Origin: Prevotellaceae bacterium
GTDB lineage: Bacteria; Bacteroidota; Bacteroidia; Bacteroidales; Bacteroidaceae
Length of the DNA stretch: 39,070 bases
Assembly (NCBI GenBank): GCA_028723455.1
Contig: JAQYEW010000033.1
Span: 1-39,070, forward strand
Direction of reading: 5' to 3'
How positions within the stretch are numbered: position 1 is the first letter of the stretch; every line of letters starts with the position of its first letter. The notes below the pieces were generated by a model that was not told where the DNA came from, searched no databases, and saw nothing but the letters and a program-made list of their open reading frames with translations. The translations under genes and the position numbers were made by a program. Of this stretch, positions 17,820-27,321 are shown piece after piece.

Positions 17820-19079
17820 ATGACAGGTACAAAGCATACGGGGCATCCGGCGGTCAGCTGGGTGCCCACGCTTTATTTGGCCGAGGCATTGCCCTACACG
17901 GCGGTGATGGTTATCTCCGTCATCATGTACAAGGACCTGGGCCTGACGGACGGACAGATTGCCTTCTACACCAGTTGGCTGAGCCTGCCGTGGGTCGTGA
18001 AGCCCGTCTGGAGCAGCATTGTCGATAACCTGCGCACCAAGCGCTGGTGGATTCTCACGATGCAGTACTTCCTGGGCTGTGCCCTGGCACTCGTCGCCTT
18101 CAGTCTGCAAACGCACTGGTGGCTGCAACTCTCCCTGGCGCTCTTCATGTTGGTGGCTTTCAGCAGTGCCACGCACGACATCTCGGCCGACGGTTTCTAT
18201 ATCCTGGCGCTTGACGAACAGGAGCAGAGTGCCTTCGTGGGCGTCCGCAACACCTTCTACCGCGTTGGTATGCTCGTGGGGCAGGGCGCATTGGTCCTGT
18301 TGGTCGGATTCCTTGCGTTCAACGAGATGCGAATGTCCTGGGCTATTGCCTTCGGAGTGCTGGCCGGCATCATGCTCCTGCTTGCCCTGAGCCATACGCT
18401 CACCTTGCCGCGCGGTATGGAGGAGGAGCGCCATCAGCGTTTCCTTTTGCGCCAGCAGCTGGCCGAACTTGTAGAAACGCTGAAGTGCCTGCTGACCAAA
18501 CCCCATCTGACCTCCGCCCTCGCCTTTATCCTTTTGTTCCGTTTGCCCGAGGGCATGTTGGCGAAGATGGTGCCGCTGTTCATGAAAACAGCCCAGGCCG
18601 AGGGCGGTCTGGGCATGAGTAATGTGGAGGTGGGTTTCGTCAACGGCACGTTGGGTGTCATCGGCCTTTTGGCGGGCGGCATCGTGGGAGGCCTGCTCGT
18701 GGCGCGTTATGGGCTGAAGCGTTGTTTGTGGCCCTTGGTGCTTTGCTTTACCTTGCCCGACCTGGTGTACCTTTTCCTGAGTCTGCACACGGATGCTAAT
18801 CTGGCCGTTATCAGTGCCTGTGTCAGCGTCGAGCAGTTCGGCTATGGCATGGGCTTTGCCGCCTACACCCTCTTCCTGATCGGCTTCTCGCGTGGCGAAC
18901 GCGCCACGGCCATCTTCAGCATCTGCACCGCAGGTCAGTTCCTGGGCGGTGCCGTTCTGCCGGGTATGGTAAGCGGATGGATCAGCGACAGCGTGGGCTA
19001 CGTAAGCTTCTTCTCCATCGTGATGGTGCTGTGTCTGGTTACTTTCGCCGTAACTGCCGCGGTACGCATCCGGGAATAG
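17820..19079 (+). CDS. MFS permease, AmpG-like
   Basis: 419 residues, about 12 hydrophobic segments. Start chosen at ATG 17820, which gives a short polar N-terminus before the first membrane span. The cytoplasmic motif after span 2 (WSSIVDNLRTKRW) and SATHDISADGFYI after span 4 resemble AmpG, the muropeptide importer for cell-wall recycling. Substrate assignment is by similarity only. Converges on pyk with a 7-base gap and no room for a terminator. Confidence 0.82.
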   Translation: MTGTKHTGHPAVSWVPTLYLAEALPYTAVMVISVIMYKDLGLTDGQIAFYTSWLSLPWVVKPVWSSIVDNLRTKRWWILTMQYFLGCALALVAFSLQTHWWLQLSLALFMLVAFSSATHDISADGFYILALDEQEQSAFVGVRNTFYRVGMLVGQGALVLLVGFLAFNEMRMSWAIAFGVLAGIMLLLALSHTLTLPRGMEEERHQRFLLRQQLAELVETLKCLLTKPHLTSALAFILLFRLPEGMLAKMVPLFMKTAQAEGGLGMSNVEVGFVNGTLGVIGLLAGGIVGGLLVARYGLKRCLWPLVLCFTLPDLVYLFLSLHTDANLAVISACVSVEQFGYGMGFAAYTLFLIGFSRGERATAIFSICTAGQFLGGAVLPGMVSGWISDSVGYVSFFSIVMVLCLVTFAVTAAVRIRE

Positions 19080-19086
19080 GCGTCTG

Positions 19087-20535
19087 TTATTCCGTGGCCG
19101 AGGCCAGGTTGTAGTCCTCCAGGCGGTCGAAGATGTCCTGTACGGTGTTGATGGCAAGGAAACTGGTGAGTCCGCCCGAGCCGAAATTGCCGCTCAGGTG
19201 GGCTATCTTGTCCTCCATGCTGAGGTAGCCACGCTGGCGCAGCATGCGCACGGCAGCCAGGAACTGTGTTCTTGCGTCGATGGTCTCATGCTGCGCTACG
19301 GCAATGACGCCGTAGCTGAGGCTGAGGGCGCGCATCGTTTTTTCGTTGGAGCAGATGGCCAGCACAGGGTTGGGGCCGCGGAAGGCGGCCAGGTTGCGTG
19401 CCGTAAGACCCGTTACGCTGTCCGTAATGATGCCCCGGACGCCCAGCAGGTTGGTGCTCTCGATGGCGTTGCGTGCCAGGAATTCTGTAACGTTGGGGTT
19501 TTCGCCCAGGGCTATCTGGTAGTCGGGATTGTTGCGTTGCTTGTCGTTCTCGGCCTGTTCGGCGATGGCCGCCATGGTGCGCACGGCCTCCACGGGATAC
19601 TTTCCGCTGGCCGTTTCGCCGCTCAGCATCAGGGCGTCTGTGCGGTAGTAGATGGCATTGGCGATGTCCGTAACCTCGGCACGTGTGGGGCGGGGGTTCT
19701 CGATCATCGTGTGCAGCATCTGCGTGGCCACGATCACGGGCTTCTTGGCCTGCATACACTTGCGGATGATGTTGCGCTGGATTCCCGGGATGCGTTCGAT
19801 GGGCACCTCGATGCCCAGGTCGCCGCGGGCAATCATGATGCCATAGCTGGCCTCGATGATTTCGTCGATGTTGTCCACACCCTCCTGGTTCTCGATTTTC
19901 GAGATGATCTTGATGTCGCTCCTGTGCTCGTCCAGAATCTCCTGCACGGCCTGCACGTCGGCTGCCGATCGCACGAAACTGTGGGCAATGAAGTCAATGT
20001 CCTGTTCGATGGCGAAAAGGATGTTGTTGCGGTCTTTTTCCGTGAGCGCGGGCAGTTGGATGCTTACGCTGGGCACGTTGACACTCTTGTGGCTGCCCAA
20101 TACGCCGTCGTTCATCACCCTTACGCGCAGCAGGCCGTCTTCAATGGCCGTAACCTCCATGTCCAGGGCACCGTCGTCGAAGAGCAGATGGTCGCCCACG
20201 TGCATGTCCGCGGCGATGTCCTCATAGCTGAGGGCAATGGTGTCGTGCGTGGTGTCCTGAAGAGGGTTGCCGATGATGCTTACCTCCTCGCCTGCCTTGT
20301 AGGTGATGGGCTGCTGGCAGGCCGTGGTGCGGATTTCCGGCCCCTTGGTATCAATCATGATGGCCAGGTGGGGGCTTACGGCACGCGTGTTCCGTATGAT
20401 TTCTGTCAGTCCTTCGGGGGTGGCGTGGGCCGTGTTCATGCGTACCACGTTGGCGCCGGCCTCGAACAGTTCGCGGATATAATCCACGCTGCACCGGCGG
20501 TCGCTGATGCTGGCGACAATCTTTGTCTGTTTCAT
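19087..20535 (-). CDS. pyk: Pyruvate kinase
   Basis: 482 residues. It catalyses phosphoenolpyruvate + ADP to pyruvate + ATP, the last step of glycolysis. It shows the N-terminal KIVASISDR strand, IMIDTKGPEIRT, the active-site lysine region IISKIENQEGVDNIDEI, IMIARGDLGIEVP, and VATQMLHTMIENPRPTRAE (metal/substrate residues). The C-terminal domain ends normally. Own promoter; convergent with the MFS gene. Confidence 0.97.
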   Translation of the reverse strand: MKQTKIVASISDRRCSVDYIRELFEAGANVVRMNTAHATPEGLTEIIRNTRAVSPHLAIMIDTKGPEIRTTACQQPITYKAGEEVSIIGNPLQDTTHDTIALSYEDIAADMHVGDHLLFDDGALDMEVTAIEDGLLRVRVMNDGVLGSHKSVNVPSVSIQLPALTEKDRNNILFAIEQDIDFIAHSFVRSAADVQAVQEILDEHRSDIKIISKIENQEGVDNIDEIIEASYGIMIARGDLGIEVPIERIPGIQRNIIRKCMQAKKPVIVATQMLHTMIENPRPTRAEVTDIANAIYYRTDALMLSGETASGKYPVEAVRTMAAIAEQAENDKQRNNPDYQIALGENPNVTEFLARNAIESTNLLGVRGIITDSVTGLTARNLAAFRGPNPVLAICSNEKTMRALSLSYGVIAVAQHETIDARTQFLAAVRMLRQRGYLSMEDKIAHLSGNFGSGGLTSFLAINTVQDIFDRLEDYNLASATE

Positions 20536-20558
20536 GTGTTTCTCTTTTTACCTAAGCG

Positions 20559-20589
20559 CAAAGATACGACAAAAAGCATTACCGACAAA
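20559..20589 (-). promoter_or_regulatory. Promoter of pyk
   Basis: Minus-strand TTTG at 20589-20586, a 19-base spacer and TATCTTTG at 20566-20559: an exact consensus. The TTTG is formed by the end of the T-run of the dapA terminator just upstream. Confidence 0.8.
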
Positions 20590-20590
20590 A

Positions 20591-20624
20591 AAGGCCGGCG
20601 CATAGATTTTCATGCGTCGGCCTT
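20591..20624 (-). terminator. Terminator after dapA
   Basis: A 13-bp stem with one G-T pair (20591-20603 with 20612-20624) and an 8-base loop is followed on the minus strand by TTTTTTG. It starts 20 bases after the dapA stop. Confidence 0.9.
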
Positions 20625-20644
20625 GTATGCTTTTGTCGGGTGGG

Positions 20645-21535
20645 TCAGCGGATGTGCAGGTCTTTCAGTATCTGGCTGATTTGCTCCATCGTGGTCAGGC
20701 GCGTGGGCACCAGGGGCAGGCGCAGCTGGTTCTCGATGAGGCCCATGGCGTGCAGCATGGCCTTCACGCCGGCAGGGTTGCCGTCCACGAAGAGGAGCTT
20801 GAAGAGTTCCGTGAATTGATGATGGATGCGCAGGGCGGCGTCGTATTCGCCGCGCAAGGCCAGGCGCACCATGCGCGAGAACTCGGAGGGTAGGGCGTTG
20901 CCGATAACGCTGATAACGCCCACTGCGCCCAGGGTGATCAGCGGGAAGGTGATGCCGTCATCGCCGCTGATCACGTCGAAGTTGTCGGGCTTGTTCTTGA
21001 TAATATCGTCCATCTGCGTGATGTTGCCGCTGGCTTCCTTGATGGCTACGATGTTCTCGAACTCGCGGGCCAGGCGCAGGGTGGTCTCCGCGCTCATGTT
21101 CACGCCCGTTCTGCCGGGTACGTTGTACAGTACGACAGGCACGGGACTCGCCTTGGCAATGGCGGCGAAATGCTGGAACAGCCCTTCCTGGGACGGCTTG
21201 TTGTACATGGGGCACACGCTCAGCACACCGTCGATGCCCGTCCAGTCGCCCTGCTGCAATTCCTCCACGATGGCTGCGGTGTTGTTGCCGCCACAGCCCA
21301 TCAGGATGGGCACGCGACCGGCCACGCGGTCCACCAGGATACGCTTGAGCTCGCGCCTTTCGAGGGCGCTCAGGCAGGGCGTTTCGGCCGTGGTGCCCAT
21401 GATGCACAGGAAGTCGACACCGCCTGCAATCTGGTACTCCACAAGTTTCAGCAAAGCGTCGTAATCAATGCTGCCGTCGGACTTGAAGGGAGTGATGAGG
21501 GCGATGCCCAAGCCTTTGAATTTGTTCTGTGCCAT
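20645..21535 (-). CDS. dapA: 4-hydroxy-tetrahydrodipicolinate synthase
   Basis: 296 residues, the usual length. It condenses pyruvate with aspartate semialdehyde in lysine and diaminopimelate synthesis. TIM-barrel landmarks are GTTAETPCL (usual GTTGE), VVLYNVPGRTG with the catalytic tyrosine and arginine, and the Schiff-base lysine in IVAIKEASGN. GDDGITFP is also conserved. Own promoter and terminator. Confidence 0.96.
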   Translation of the reverse strand: MAQNKFKGLGIALITPFKSDGSIDYDALLKLVEYQIAGGVDFLCIMGTTAETPCLSALERRELKRILVDRVAGRVPILMGCGGNNTAAIVEELQQGDWTGIDGVLSVCPMYNKPSQEGLFQHFAAIAKASPVPVVLYNVPGRTGVNMSAETTLRLAREFENIVAIKEASGNITQMDDIIKNKPDNFDVISGDDGITFPLITLGAVGVISVIGNALPSEFSRMVRLALRGEYDAALRIHHQFTELFKLLFVDGNPAGVKAMLHAMGLIENQLRLPLVPTRLTTMEQISQILKDLHIR

Positions 21536-21569
21536 AGGGTAGAAAAACCGGAAAGAGTATTATCTGCTG

Positions 21570-21577
21570 CAAAGTTA
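21570..21577 (-). promoter_or_regulatory. -7 box for dapA
   Basis: Minus-strand TAACTTTG, 34 bases before the dapA ATG. No clear -33 TTTG. Confidence 0.55.
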
Positions 21578-21711
21578 ATGCTTTTCTCTTTTATAACGGA
21601 TAAGGGGAAAGGCTTTTTTGCCCTTCCCCCTTGCAAACTCCGTGAATATGCTCGAAAACCGGATTGGCCGGAGCCTTAATGATATGCTTACTGCCTGTGC
21701 CGATGAAAAAC

Positions 21712-21786
21712 TACAGCGTAATTTTTCAAAAACTAATGCTTGATTCAATCAAAACAAATATTAGTTTTAATGGAAATTACGCTGTA
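21712..21786. repeat. Nested three-tier palindrome after the FadL-family gene
   Basis: The outer stem of 13 bp pairs 21712-21724 with 21774-21786. The middle stem of 9 bp pairs 21729-21737 with 21760-21768. At the tip is a TTGATT-c-AATCAA palindrome (21740-21752). The 75 bases are strongly AT-rich within GC-rich surroundings. The outer arm starts 5 bases after the stop at 21792, and the minus strand continues with TTTTT, so it can act as a terminator. It is longer and more layered than a normal one. Confidence 0.85.
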
Positions 21787-21791
21787 ATTTT

Positions 21792-23192
21792 TTAGAGGGC
21801 GAAATTGAAGCCGATGCCGAAGACGTTGTTCTTGCGGCTATACACGTCGGTCTTGGGGCCGATGGCGGTGGGAGTAACCACGGTGCGGTCCTCGTAGAAG
21901 GTGTGCATATAGCCCAGGTCGACATTGAAGTATTTGCTGGGATGCAGGCGCACGCCGAAGCCGATGCTGTGGTTCGAGTTGTTGAAAGACACGTCGCTCA
22001 TGTAGGCATCGCTCAGGCCATACTTGGTGCACTGGTAGGAGGCTGAAACGGTAATCAGTTTGCAGGCGTCGTATTCGCCGCCTACGACCACCTCCCAGGT
22101 GTTGCGGTCGATCTTGTCCTGGGCGTTGCCGAACTTCTTGGCGCCCTTGTCGAAGTACTCGTGGAAGCCGGCGCTGATACGCACGGTCTGGATGGGTCTG
22201 TACTGTGCGCCGAAGGCCAGGATGCCGGGGATGTCCTCGCGTACCTTTTTACCGTCCTCGAACTGGGGCAGGAGGCTGAAGTCCGTGGGGTGGGTCTCAT
22301 TCTTGAGGCTCATCTTGGTGGGTGCCTCGAACTTGGCCGAAACGTTCCAGTGCTTGTTGATCATCCAGTCCACGCCGATGATGGGTGTGATGCCGAAGCC
22401 CGTCTGGTCGCAGTTCAGCTCTACGTTGTTCTGGCCGCTTGCGCCGGCGGCCGTCAGCGCGGGGCTTTGCACGGTGGCCTTCACGAATCCGTTGTAGTTA
22501 CAGGTGGCATAAACGCCGCGCAAACCCACGTATGCGGCCACATTGTCGCGGAACTTATAGGTGCCGCCCAGTTGCAGGCCGAAGAAATAGGAACGTCCCT
22601 TCATGTAGGCATTCATGTCGTAGGCGTAGTTCATGGCCATCTGTGTGGCCTGGGCTGTGGCTTGCTCTTGGCTCAATCCCTTTTGCATGAGGGCGGGTAC
22701 CAGTCCGGGGATGAGTTTTGTCTGTGCCGCCGTCAGGTATTTCTGCGTTACCACGGCCTCGAGCGAGCCCAATCCGTCGGGAAACTCTGCCTTGCCTCCG
22801 CCGCCCATCAGGCCTCCGTGGGCCGAAAGGCTCCATTTGTCGCGGTTGTAGCTTACGGTGAAGCTGGGGATGACGGGGGCTTTGGCGTTGCCCTCGAAAT
22901 TATGCGTGGCGTTGGGGTTCGCCTTGTTATGGGTGAAGCCGGCAAAGGTGGTCTGTATGTCGCGGCTTTGAATGGCGGTTTGAGAGTTCAGGCTCAGGTG
23001 CCAGCCGTTGGAGAGGAATGCGCCGCCCGCAGGGTTGGCGTAGATGCTGGTCAGGGTGATGGTGCCCTCTTGCGCGAAGTTGCGAAGATAGGCCGCGTTC
23101 TGGTTCGTGTTCGTAAGCAGGCCGCCTGCCATGGCAGGGGCAACTGTCAAGGCCAAAGCAAAGGCCGAAACGATAGTCTTTTTAGTTGTCAT
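21792..23192 (-). CDS. OmpP1/FadL/TodX-family outer-membrane transport protein
   Basis: 466 residues. A signal peptide (about 1-22, ending APAMAG) leads into the N-terminal hatch signature TNTNQNAAYLRNFAQEG and IYANPAG. A beta-barrel follows, ending FGIGFNFAL. FadL-type proteins import long-chain fatty acids or other hydrophobic compounds; the substrate here is unknown. Expressed from its own promoter, divergent from ffh. Confidence 0.9.
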   Translation of the reverse strand: MTTKKTIVSAFALALTVAPAMAGGLLTNTNQNAAYLRNFAQEGTITLTSIYANPAGGAFLSNGWHLSLNSQTAIQSRDIQTTFAGFTHNKANPNATHNFEGNAKAPVIPSFTVSYNRDKWSLSAHGGLMGGGGKAEFPDGLGSLEAVVTQKYLTAAQTKLIPGLVPALMQKGLSQEQATAQATQMAMNYAYDMNAYMKGRSYFFGLQLGGTYKFRDNVAAYVGLRGVYATCNYNGFVKATVQSPALTAAGASGQNNVELNCDQTGFGITPIIGVDWMINKHWNVSAKFEAPTKMSLKNETHPTDFSLLPQFEDGKKVREDIPGILAFGAQYRPIQTVRISAGFHEYFDKGAKKFGNAQDKIDRNTWEVVVGGEYDACKLITVSASYQCTKYGLSDAYMSDVSFNNSNHSIGFGVRLHPSKYFNVDLGYMHTFYEDRTVVTPTAIGPKTDVYSRKNNVFGIGFNFAL

Positions 23193-23219
23193 TTTACTTT
23201 CGTTGTGTTAAAAACGCTG

Positions 23220-23251
23220 CAAAGGTAACACAAAATACCAAAGTGTGCAAA
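23220..23251 (-). promoter_or_regulatory. Promoter of the FadL-family gene
   Basis: Minus-strand TTTG at 23251-23248, 20-base spacer, TACCTTTG at 23227-23220, 28 bases before the start codon. Confidence 0.75.
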
Positions 23252-23325
23252 CATTTGTTCAAAAATATGCACATTCCTTATGTTGGTGTGCATTTCTTTT
23301 GTCCCTCCATATTCTGGGAATCCCT

Positions 23326-23356
23326 TTTGTCATTCCACGTTTTTTCCTTAACTTTG
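23326..23356 (+). promoter_or_regulatory. Promoter of ffh-folD
   Basis: TTTG at 23326-23329, 19-base spacer, TAACTTTG at 23349-23356, 33 bases before the ffh ATG. Confidence 0.78.
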
Positions 23357-23388
23357 CGCTCGTAATATTCCAATACTCCTATATAATA

Positions 23389-24729
23389 ATGTTTGAAAAT
23401 TTAAGTGAGAGGCTTGAACGCTCGTTCAAGATATTGAAAGGCGAGGGCAAGATTACCGAAATCAATGTTGCCGAGACGCTGAAGGATATCCGCCGCGCAC
23501 TCTTGGATGCCGACGTGAACTATAAAGTGGCGAAGCAGTTTTGCGACACCGTGAAGCAGAAGGCGCTTGGCCAGAACGTGCTGACTGCCGTGAAGCCGGG
23601 CGAACTGATGGTGAAGATCGTGCATGACGAGCTGGCGGAACTGATGGGCGGCGACACGGCAGAGGTGAACCTGCCCGGCCGCGTGGGCCAGCCCAGCGTC
23701 GTGCTGATGGCGGGCTTGAACGGTTCGGGTAAGACCACGTTCAGCGCCAAGCTGGCCAAGATGCTGAAGGAGAAGAAGGCGAAGAAGCCCCTGCTGGCGG
23801 CCTGCGACACCTTCCGCCCCGCTGCGATGGAGCAGTTGCGCGTGCTGGCGGAGGAGGTGGGCGTGCCCGTCTACATGCAGTTGGATGCCAAGGACCCCGT
23901 AAGGCTGGCGCAGGAGGCTGTCGAACATGCGCGCCAGAACGCCTTCGATGTGGTTATCATCGACACCGCCGGCCGCCTGGCCATCAACGAGGAGCTGATG
24001 ACGGAGATCTCGGACATCAAGCAGGCCACCCGCCCCGACGAGATACTCTTCGTCGTGGATGCCATGACGGGTCAGGATGCCGTGAATACCGCCAAGGAGT
24101 TCAACGACCGCCTGGACTTTACGGGCGTGGTGCTGACCAAACTGGACGGCGACACCCGCGGCGGTGCCGCCCTGGCCATCCGACAGGTGGCTACGAAGCC
24201 CATCAAGTTCGTGGGAACGGGCGAGAAGATGGACGCCATCGACGCCTTCCACCCCGCCCGTATGGCGGACCGTATCTTGGGCATGGGCGATATCGTTTCG
24301 CTTGTGGAACGCGCCCAGGCACAGTACGACGAGAAGGAAGCCCAGCGCCTGGAGGCGCGTATCCGCAAGAACCAGTTTGATTTCACCGACTTCTACAACC
24401 AGATCCAGCAAATCAAGAAGATGGGCAACCTGAAGGACCTGGCCGGCATGATACCCGGCGTGGGCAAGGCCTTGAAGGACGTGGACATCGACGACAACGC
24501 CTTCAAGAACATCGAAGCCATCATCCAGAGCATGACACCCAAGGAACGCACCAACCCCGCCATCCTGAACACCAGCCGCCGCCAGCGTATTGCCAAGGGC
24601 AGCGGAACGAACATCCAGGAGGTGAACCGCCTCATCAAGCAATTCGACCAGACACGCAAGATGATGAAGATGGTGGCCGACCCCAAGATGATGAAGATGG
24701 CACAGATGATGGGCAAGATGAAGAAATAA
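23389..24729 (+). CDS. ffh: Signal recognition particle GTPase
   Basis: 446 residues from ATG 23389 ([13 protein letters not shown]). It binds signal sequences and 4.5S RNA and delivers ribosomes to FtsY. The order is an N domain with ALLDADVN, the G domain with P-loop [25 protein letters not shown] and [10 protein letters not shown], and a C-terminal M domain rich in methionine ([17 protein letters not shown]). [15 protein letters not shown] is the RNA-binding part. It is followed by folD after 38 bases. Confidence 0.97.
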   Translation: MFENLSERLERSFKILKGEGKITEINVAETLKDIRRALLDADVNYKVAKQFCDTVKQKALGQNVLTAVKPGELMVKIVHDELAELMGGDTAEVNLPGRVGQPSVVLMAGLNGSGKTTFSAKLAKMLKEKKAKKPLLAACDTFRPAAMEQLRVLAEEVGVPVYMQLDAKDPVRLAQEAVEHARQNAFDVVIIDTAGRLAINEELMTEISDIKQATRPDEILFVVDAMTGQDAVNTAKEFNDRLDFTGVVLTKLDGDTRGGAALAIRQVATKPIKFVGTGEKMDAIDAFHPARMADRILGMGDIVSLVERAQAQYDEKEAQRLEARIRKNQFDFTDFYNQIQQIKKMGNLKDLAGMIPGVGKALKDVDIDDNAFKNIEAIIQSMTPKERTNPAILNTSRRQRIAKGSGTNIQEVNRLIKQFDQTRKMMKMVADPKMMKMAQMMGKMKK

Positions 24730-24767
24730 GCGAAAGCAATCAGATAACATCAGGAAAAACGAAGGAT

Positions 24768-25646
24768 ATGACGCTCATAGACGGTAAGGCTACGGCAGCC
24801 CGGATCAAGGCAGAGATTAAGGAAGAGGTGGACCAGATGGTGGCGCGCGGCGAACGTCGTCCTCACTTGGCGGCGATTCTTGTGGGCCACGACGGTGGCA
24901 GCGAGACCTATGTCAAGAACAAAGTGCTGGCTTGCGAGGCGTGTGGCTTCCAAAGCACGCTCATCCGCTTCGAGGACGACGTTGCGGAACAGACCCTCCT
25001 GGACGAAATCGCCCGCCTGAATGCGGACGACACCGTCGACGGCTTCATCGTTCAGTTGCCCTTGCCCAAGCACATCGACGAACAGCGCGTTACGGACGCC
25101 ATCGCCCCCAACAAGGACGTGGACGGTTTTCACCCCGTGAATGTGGGACGTATGGCCATCGGCCTGCCGTCCTTCATCAGTGCCACGCCCCTGGGCATCC
25201 TTACCCTTCTGCAACGCTACGACATTCCCACCAGCGGCAAGAAGGTGGTCATCCTGGGACGCAGTAATATCGTAGGCAAGCCCTTGGCCCAGCTGATGAT
25301 GCAGAAACTCTATGGCAACGCCACCGTTACGGTGTGCCACAGCCGCAGCGAGCAGCTCCGGGAGGAATGCCTGAGTGCGGACATCATCATCGTTGCCATC
25401 GGCAGCCCCGCTTTCCTGAAGGCAGACATGGTGAAGGAGGGTGCCGTGGTGATTGACGTAGGCACCACGCGCGTGCCTGATGCCACGCGCAAAGGCGGGT
25501 TCCGCCTCCAGGGTGATGTCGATTTCGAGGGCGTGGCGCCCAAGTGCAGCTTCATCACGCCCGTGCCCGGCGGCGTAGGCCCGATGACCATCTGCATGCT
25601 CATGCAGAATACGCTCAAGGCAGGCAAGCGGGAGTACTACCAATAA
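24768..25646 (+). CDS. folD: Methylenetetrahydrofolate dehydrogenase / cyclohydrolase
   Basis: 292 residues. Bifunctional: it interconverts 5,10-methylene-, 5,10-methenyl- and 10-formyl-tetrahydrofolate with NADP. It shows [10 protein letters not shown] with the catalytic lysine, [19 protein letters not shown], the Rossmann motif [14 protein letters not shown], and [11 protein letters not shown]. Probably cotranscribed with ffh. No terminator is obvious before tRNA-His. Confidence 0.97.
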   Translation: MTLIDGKATAARIKAEIKEEVDQMVARGERRPHLAAILVGHDGGSETYVKNKVLACEACGFQSTLIRFEDDVAEQTLLDEIARLNADDTVDGFIVQLPLPKHIDEQRVTDAIAPNKDVDGFHPVNVGRMAIGLPSFISATPLGILTLLQRYDIPTSGKKVVILGRSNIVGKPLAQLMMQKLYGNATVTVCHSRSEQLREECLSADIIIVAIGSPAFLKADMVKEGAVVIDVGTTRVPDATRKGGFRLQGDVDFEGVAPKCSFITPVPGGVGPMTICMLMQNTLKAGKREYYQ

Positions 25647-25680
25647 AAATCATTTTAATTCGCAAAAAAAGACGGATTCG

Positions 25681-25712
25681 TTTGGTGGTTTCTTCCTTTT
25701 CCTCTATCTTTG
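25681..25712 (+). promoter_or_regulatory. Promoter of tRNA-His
   Basis: TTTG at 25681-25684, 20-base spacer, TATCTTTG at 25705-25712. Between it and the tRNA lies a 7-bp inverted repeat, CTCGCAA (25715-25721) with TTGCGAG (25738-25744), which may fold in the 5' leader. Confidence 0.75.
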
Positions 25713-25755
25713 CACTCGCAAACGGGAAATGATTTTCTTGCGAGCAAATTTACAT

Positions 25756-25833
25756 GGTGACTATAGTTCAGTCGGTTAGAGCGTCAGATTGTGGTTCTGA
25801 ATGTCGTGGGTTCGAATCCCACTAGTCACCCCA
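25756..25833 (+). tRNA. tRNA-His (anticodon GTG)
   Basis: A full cloverleaf. G-1 at 25756 faces C73, the 7-bp acceptor stem is GTGACTA with TAGTCAC, and the D-loop is AGTCGGTTAGA. The anticodon GTG is at 25791-25793 in loop TTGTGGT, and the T-arm is GTGGGTTCGAATCCCAC. The extra 5' G is diagnostic for histidine tRNA. CCA (25831-25833) appears to be encoded. This is the last clearly chromosomal gene before the plasmid-like block. Confidence 0.96.
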
Positions 25834-25865
25834 AGAAGTTAGGGCAAAATTGTCGAGAGACAAAT

Positions 25866-26026
25866 GATGGAGATTTGTTTAAGCACATATTTTTCCTTGC
25901 TCTAAAAAGATACATCCTCACTTGGTCCTCAACAGGCATTTTCCAGAGCCTACCACTATACCAAGATGAGGATGTATTGTATTAAACCCACCCACGCGGC
26001 ATTTGTTTGCTTAAACAAATTTCCAG
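25866..26026. repeat. Inverted repeat pair enclosing a long hairpin
   Basis: A 17-bp motif (GGAGATTTGTTTAAGCA, 25869-25885) returns inverted at 26008-26024 with one difference. Between them an imperfect 16-bp stem, about 25910-25925 (ATACATCCTCACTTGG) with 25960-25976, encloses an AGGC/GCCT inner stem. A third copy of the 17-bp motif lies at 27409-27425, on the other side of repA. No ORF of note is here. The rest of the 237-base gap between tRNA-His and the repA end shows nothing else. Confidence 0.7.
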
Positions 26027-26070
26027 ATTTACCACAAGTAGTGTTGCCTCGTGAGTGGATTATGAGATTG

Positions 26071-27321
26071 CTACGCTTCTACACACCAGCCAAATTCTTT
26101 CAGGTTCTGTCCCAGCACATACGTCTTGATGGCTTTGCGCTTGTAGGCTGCCGTGCCATGTGTGAACTTGGGTTGCTGCTCTTTCTCTTGAATAACCTGC
26201 AGCACTTGCAGGAACTTCGTATGGAGATTGCCGTCTTGATGCTTGATGAGATGCACGTATTCCCACGCTTCTTCTTTCTGCAAGTATCGCTCCAGCAGCT
26301 GTGCCACCACAAATTCCAACTCGTATGCCGAGAGTTCTTTCCAGGTACTTGCATTCGTCATATCCATGCGCAGTTGCGTTGCAGGGACGTTGGATACTCG
26401 TTCAAAGGGCTGCAAGGGTTCATCACCTTCTTGCCAAGGACGCGGCAATCCTTGCTTGGGCGATTTGTGTGTGTACACATAGATGTACATAGAAGAAACC
26501 TTGCGATTCACGATGTCCCCCACTTGATAATCAAACCACACCTCACTGTTTCCCTCAACGTAGCGGTTATAAAGTTCATCCCTCGCAGGAATAATCACGC
26601 GGCGCAAGAGGTCGGCGAAGTTGCTGTATTTTGCTTTGCGAACAATCTTACCTGTGCGTGCGTCTTTCTCCTCGTTCAGGGCAAACAGATTGCGCAGTTT
26701 ATCTATAGGCAGATTGATTACGTTCTTCTTGAGCATTTGCCCATCCGCCATTGTCGCATGCTTCATTCCCTCCTGAAAGCAGCAGCAAAACTCATAGAAC
26801 TTCTGCGAGAAGCGCGAGGAGAGCTGCAATGCTGCCTTGGTAGAGAATACGGTAAAGTTCGCCGATAGGTTGATAAGATAAGGCATTATCTCTGGCGACA
26901 CTCTAACCTTGTAGGTTTCTGTTTGCTCGTTGTAGAAGAATGCGTCTATCCAGTGGATATGCCCTGTAACCACTTCGCCTTTTTCATTGGCAAAGCGGAC
27001 AAGCACCGTCTTCTTGTGGATGTCGCACAAGGCTTCATAGGTCTGCAAGACATTTGTTCGTCCGCCTAAGAGCTTTAAATCTTTATCCGTGAGGTCAAAG
27101 TACAAGTCTTGCCAATTAGAGGGTACGCCAAGGTTATGCTCCACAAATCGGTGTTTAAGCATGCGCGTTAGCAGATAAAGCAAGCGACGCTCCACAAGGG
27201 AATAGGAGATGGGGGCAAACACGAGGTGGTTGTTCCATAGGACGCTATCGTTTCCGCATTGGGCAGACGGGCTATCCAACGGCAAGAAGATGTTGTTTGA
27301 GTGAGCTGATGATGCAGCCAT
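26071..27321 (-). CDS. repA: Rep_3-family plasmid replication initiator
   Basis: 416 residues. It has two winged-helix regions of the RepB/Rep_3 initiator type: about 30-150 (LVFAPISYSLVERRLLYLL) and about 165-300 with FSQKFYEFCCCF and FADLLRRVIIPARDEL. Such proteins bind iterons and open the origin for theta replication. Four iterons lie directly upstream of its promoter, as expected for an autoregulated initiator. Codon use and GC content are lower than in the genes before 25.7 kb. Strong assignment; whether it still drives replication is not known. Confidence 0.88.
   Translation of the reverse strand: MAASSAHSNNIFLPLDSPSAQCGNDSVLWNNHLVFAPISYSLVERRLLYLLTRMLKHRFVEHNLGVPSNWQDLYFDLTDKDLKLLGGRTNVLQTYEALCDIHKKTVLVRFANEKGEVVTGHIHWIDAFFYNEQTETYKVRVSPEIMPYLINLSANFTVFSTKAALQLSSRFSQKFYEFCCCFQEGMKHATMADGQMLKKNVINLPIDKLRNLFALNEEKDARTGKIVRKAKYSNFADLLRRVIIPARDELYNRYVEGNSEVWFDYQVGDIVNRKVSSMYIYVYTHKSPKQGLPRPWQEGDEPLQPFERVSNVPATQLRMDMTNASTWKELSAYELEFVVAQLLERYLQKEEAWEYVHLIKHQDGNLHTKFLQVLQVIQEKEQQPKFTHGTAAYKRKAIKTYVLGQNLKEFGWCVEA

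Noticed and set aside
21604..21629. Hairpin GGGGAA..TTCCCC with a T6 loop as terminator
   Set aside because: No T-run follows on either strand and it lies upstream of the dapA promoter with no gene ending there. Probably incidental.
25831..25870. tRNA-His 3' end as a proven attachment site
   Set aside because: No second copy of the tRNA 3' sequence and no integrase in the window, so it stays a hypothesis in the findings only.
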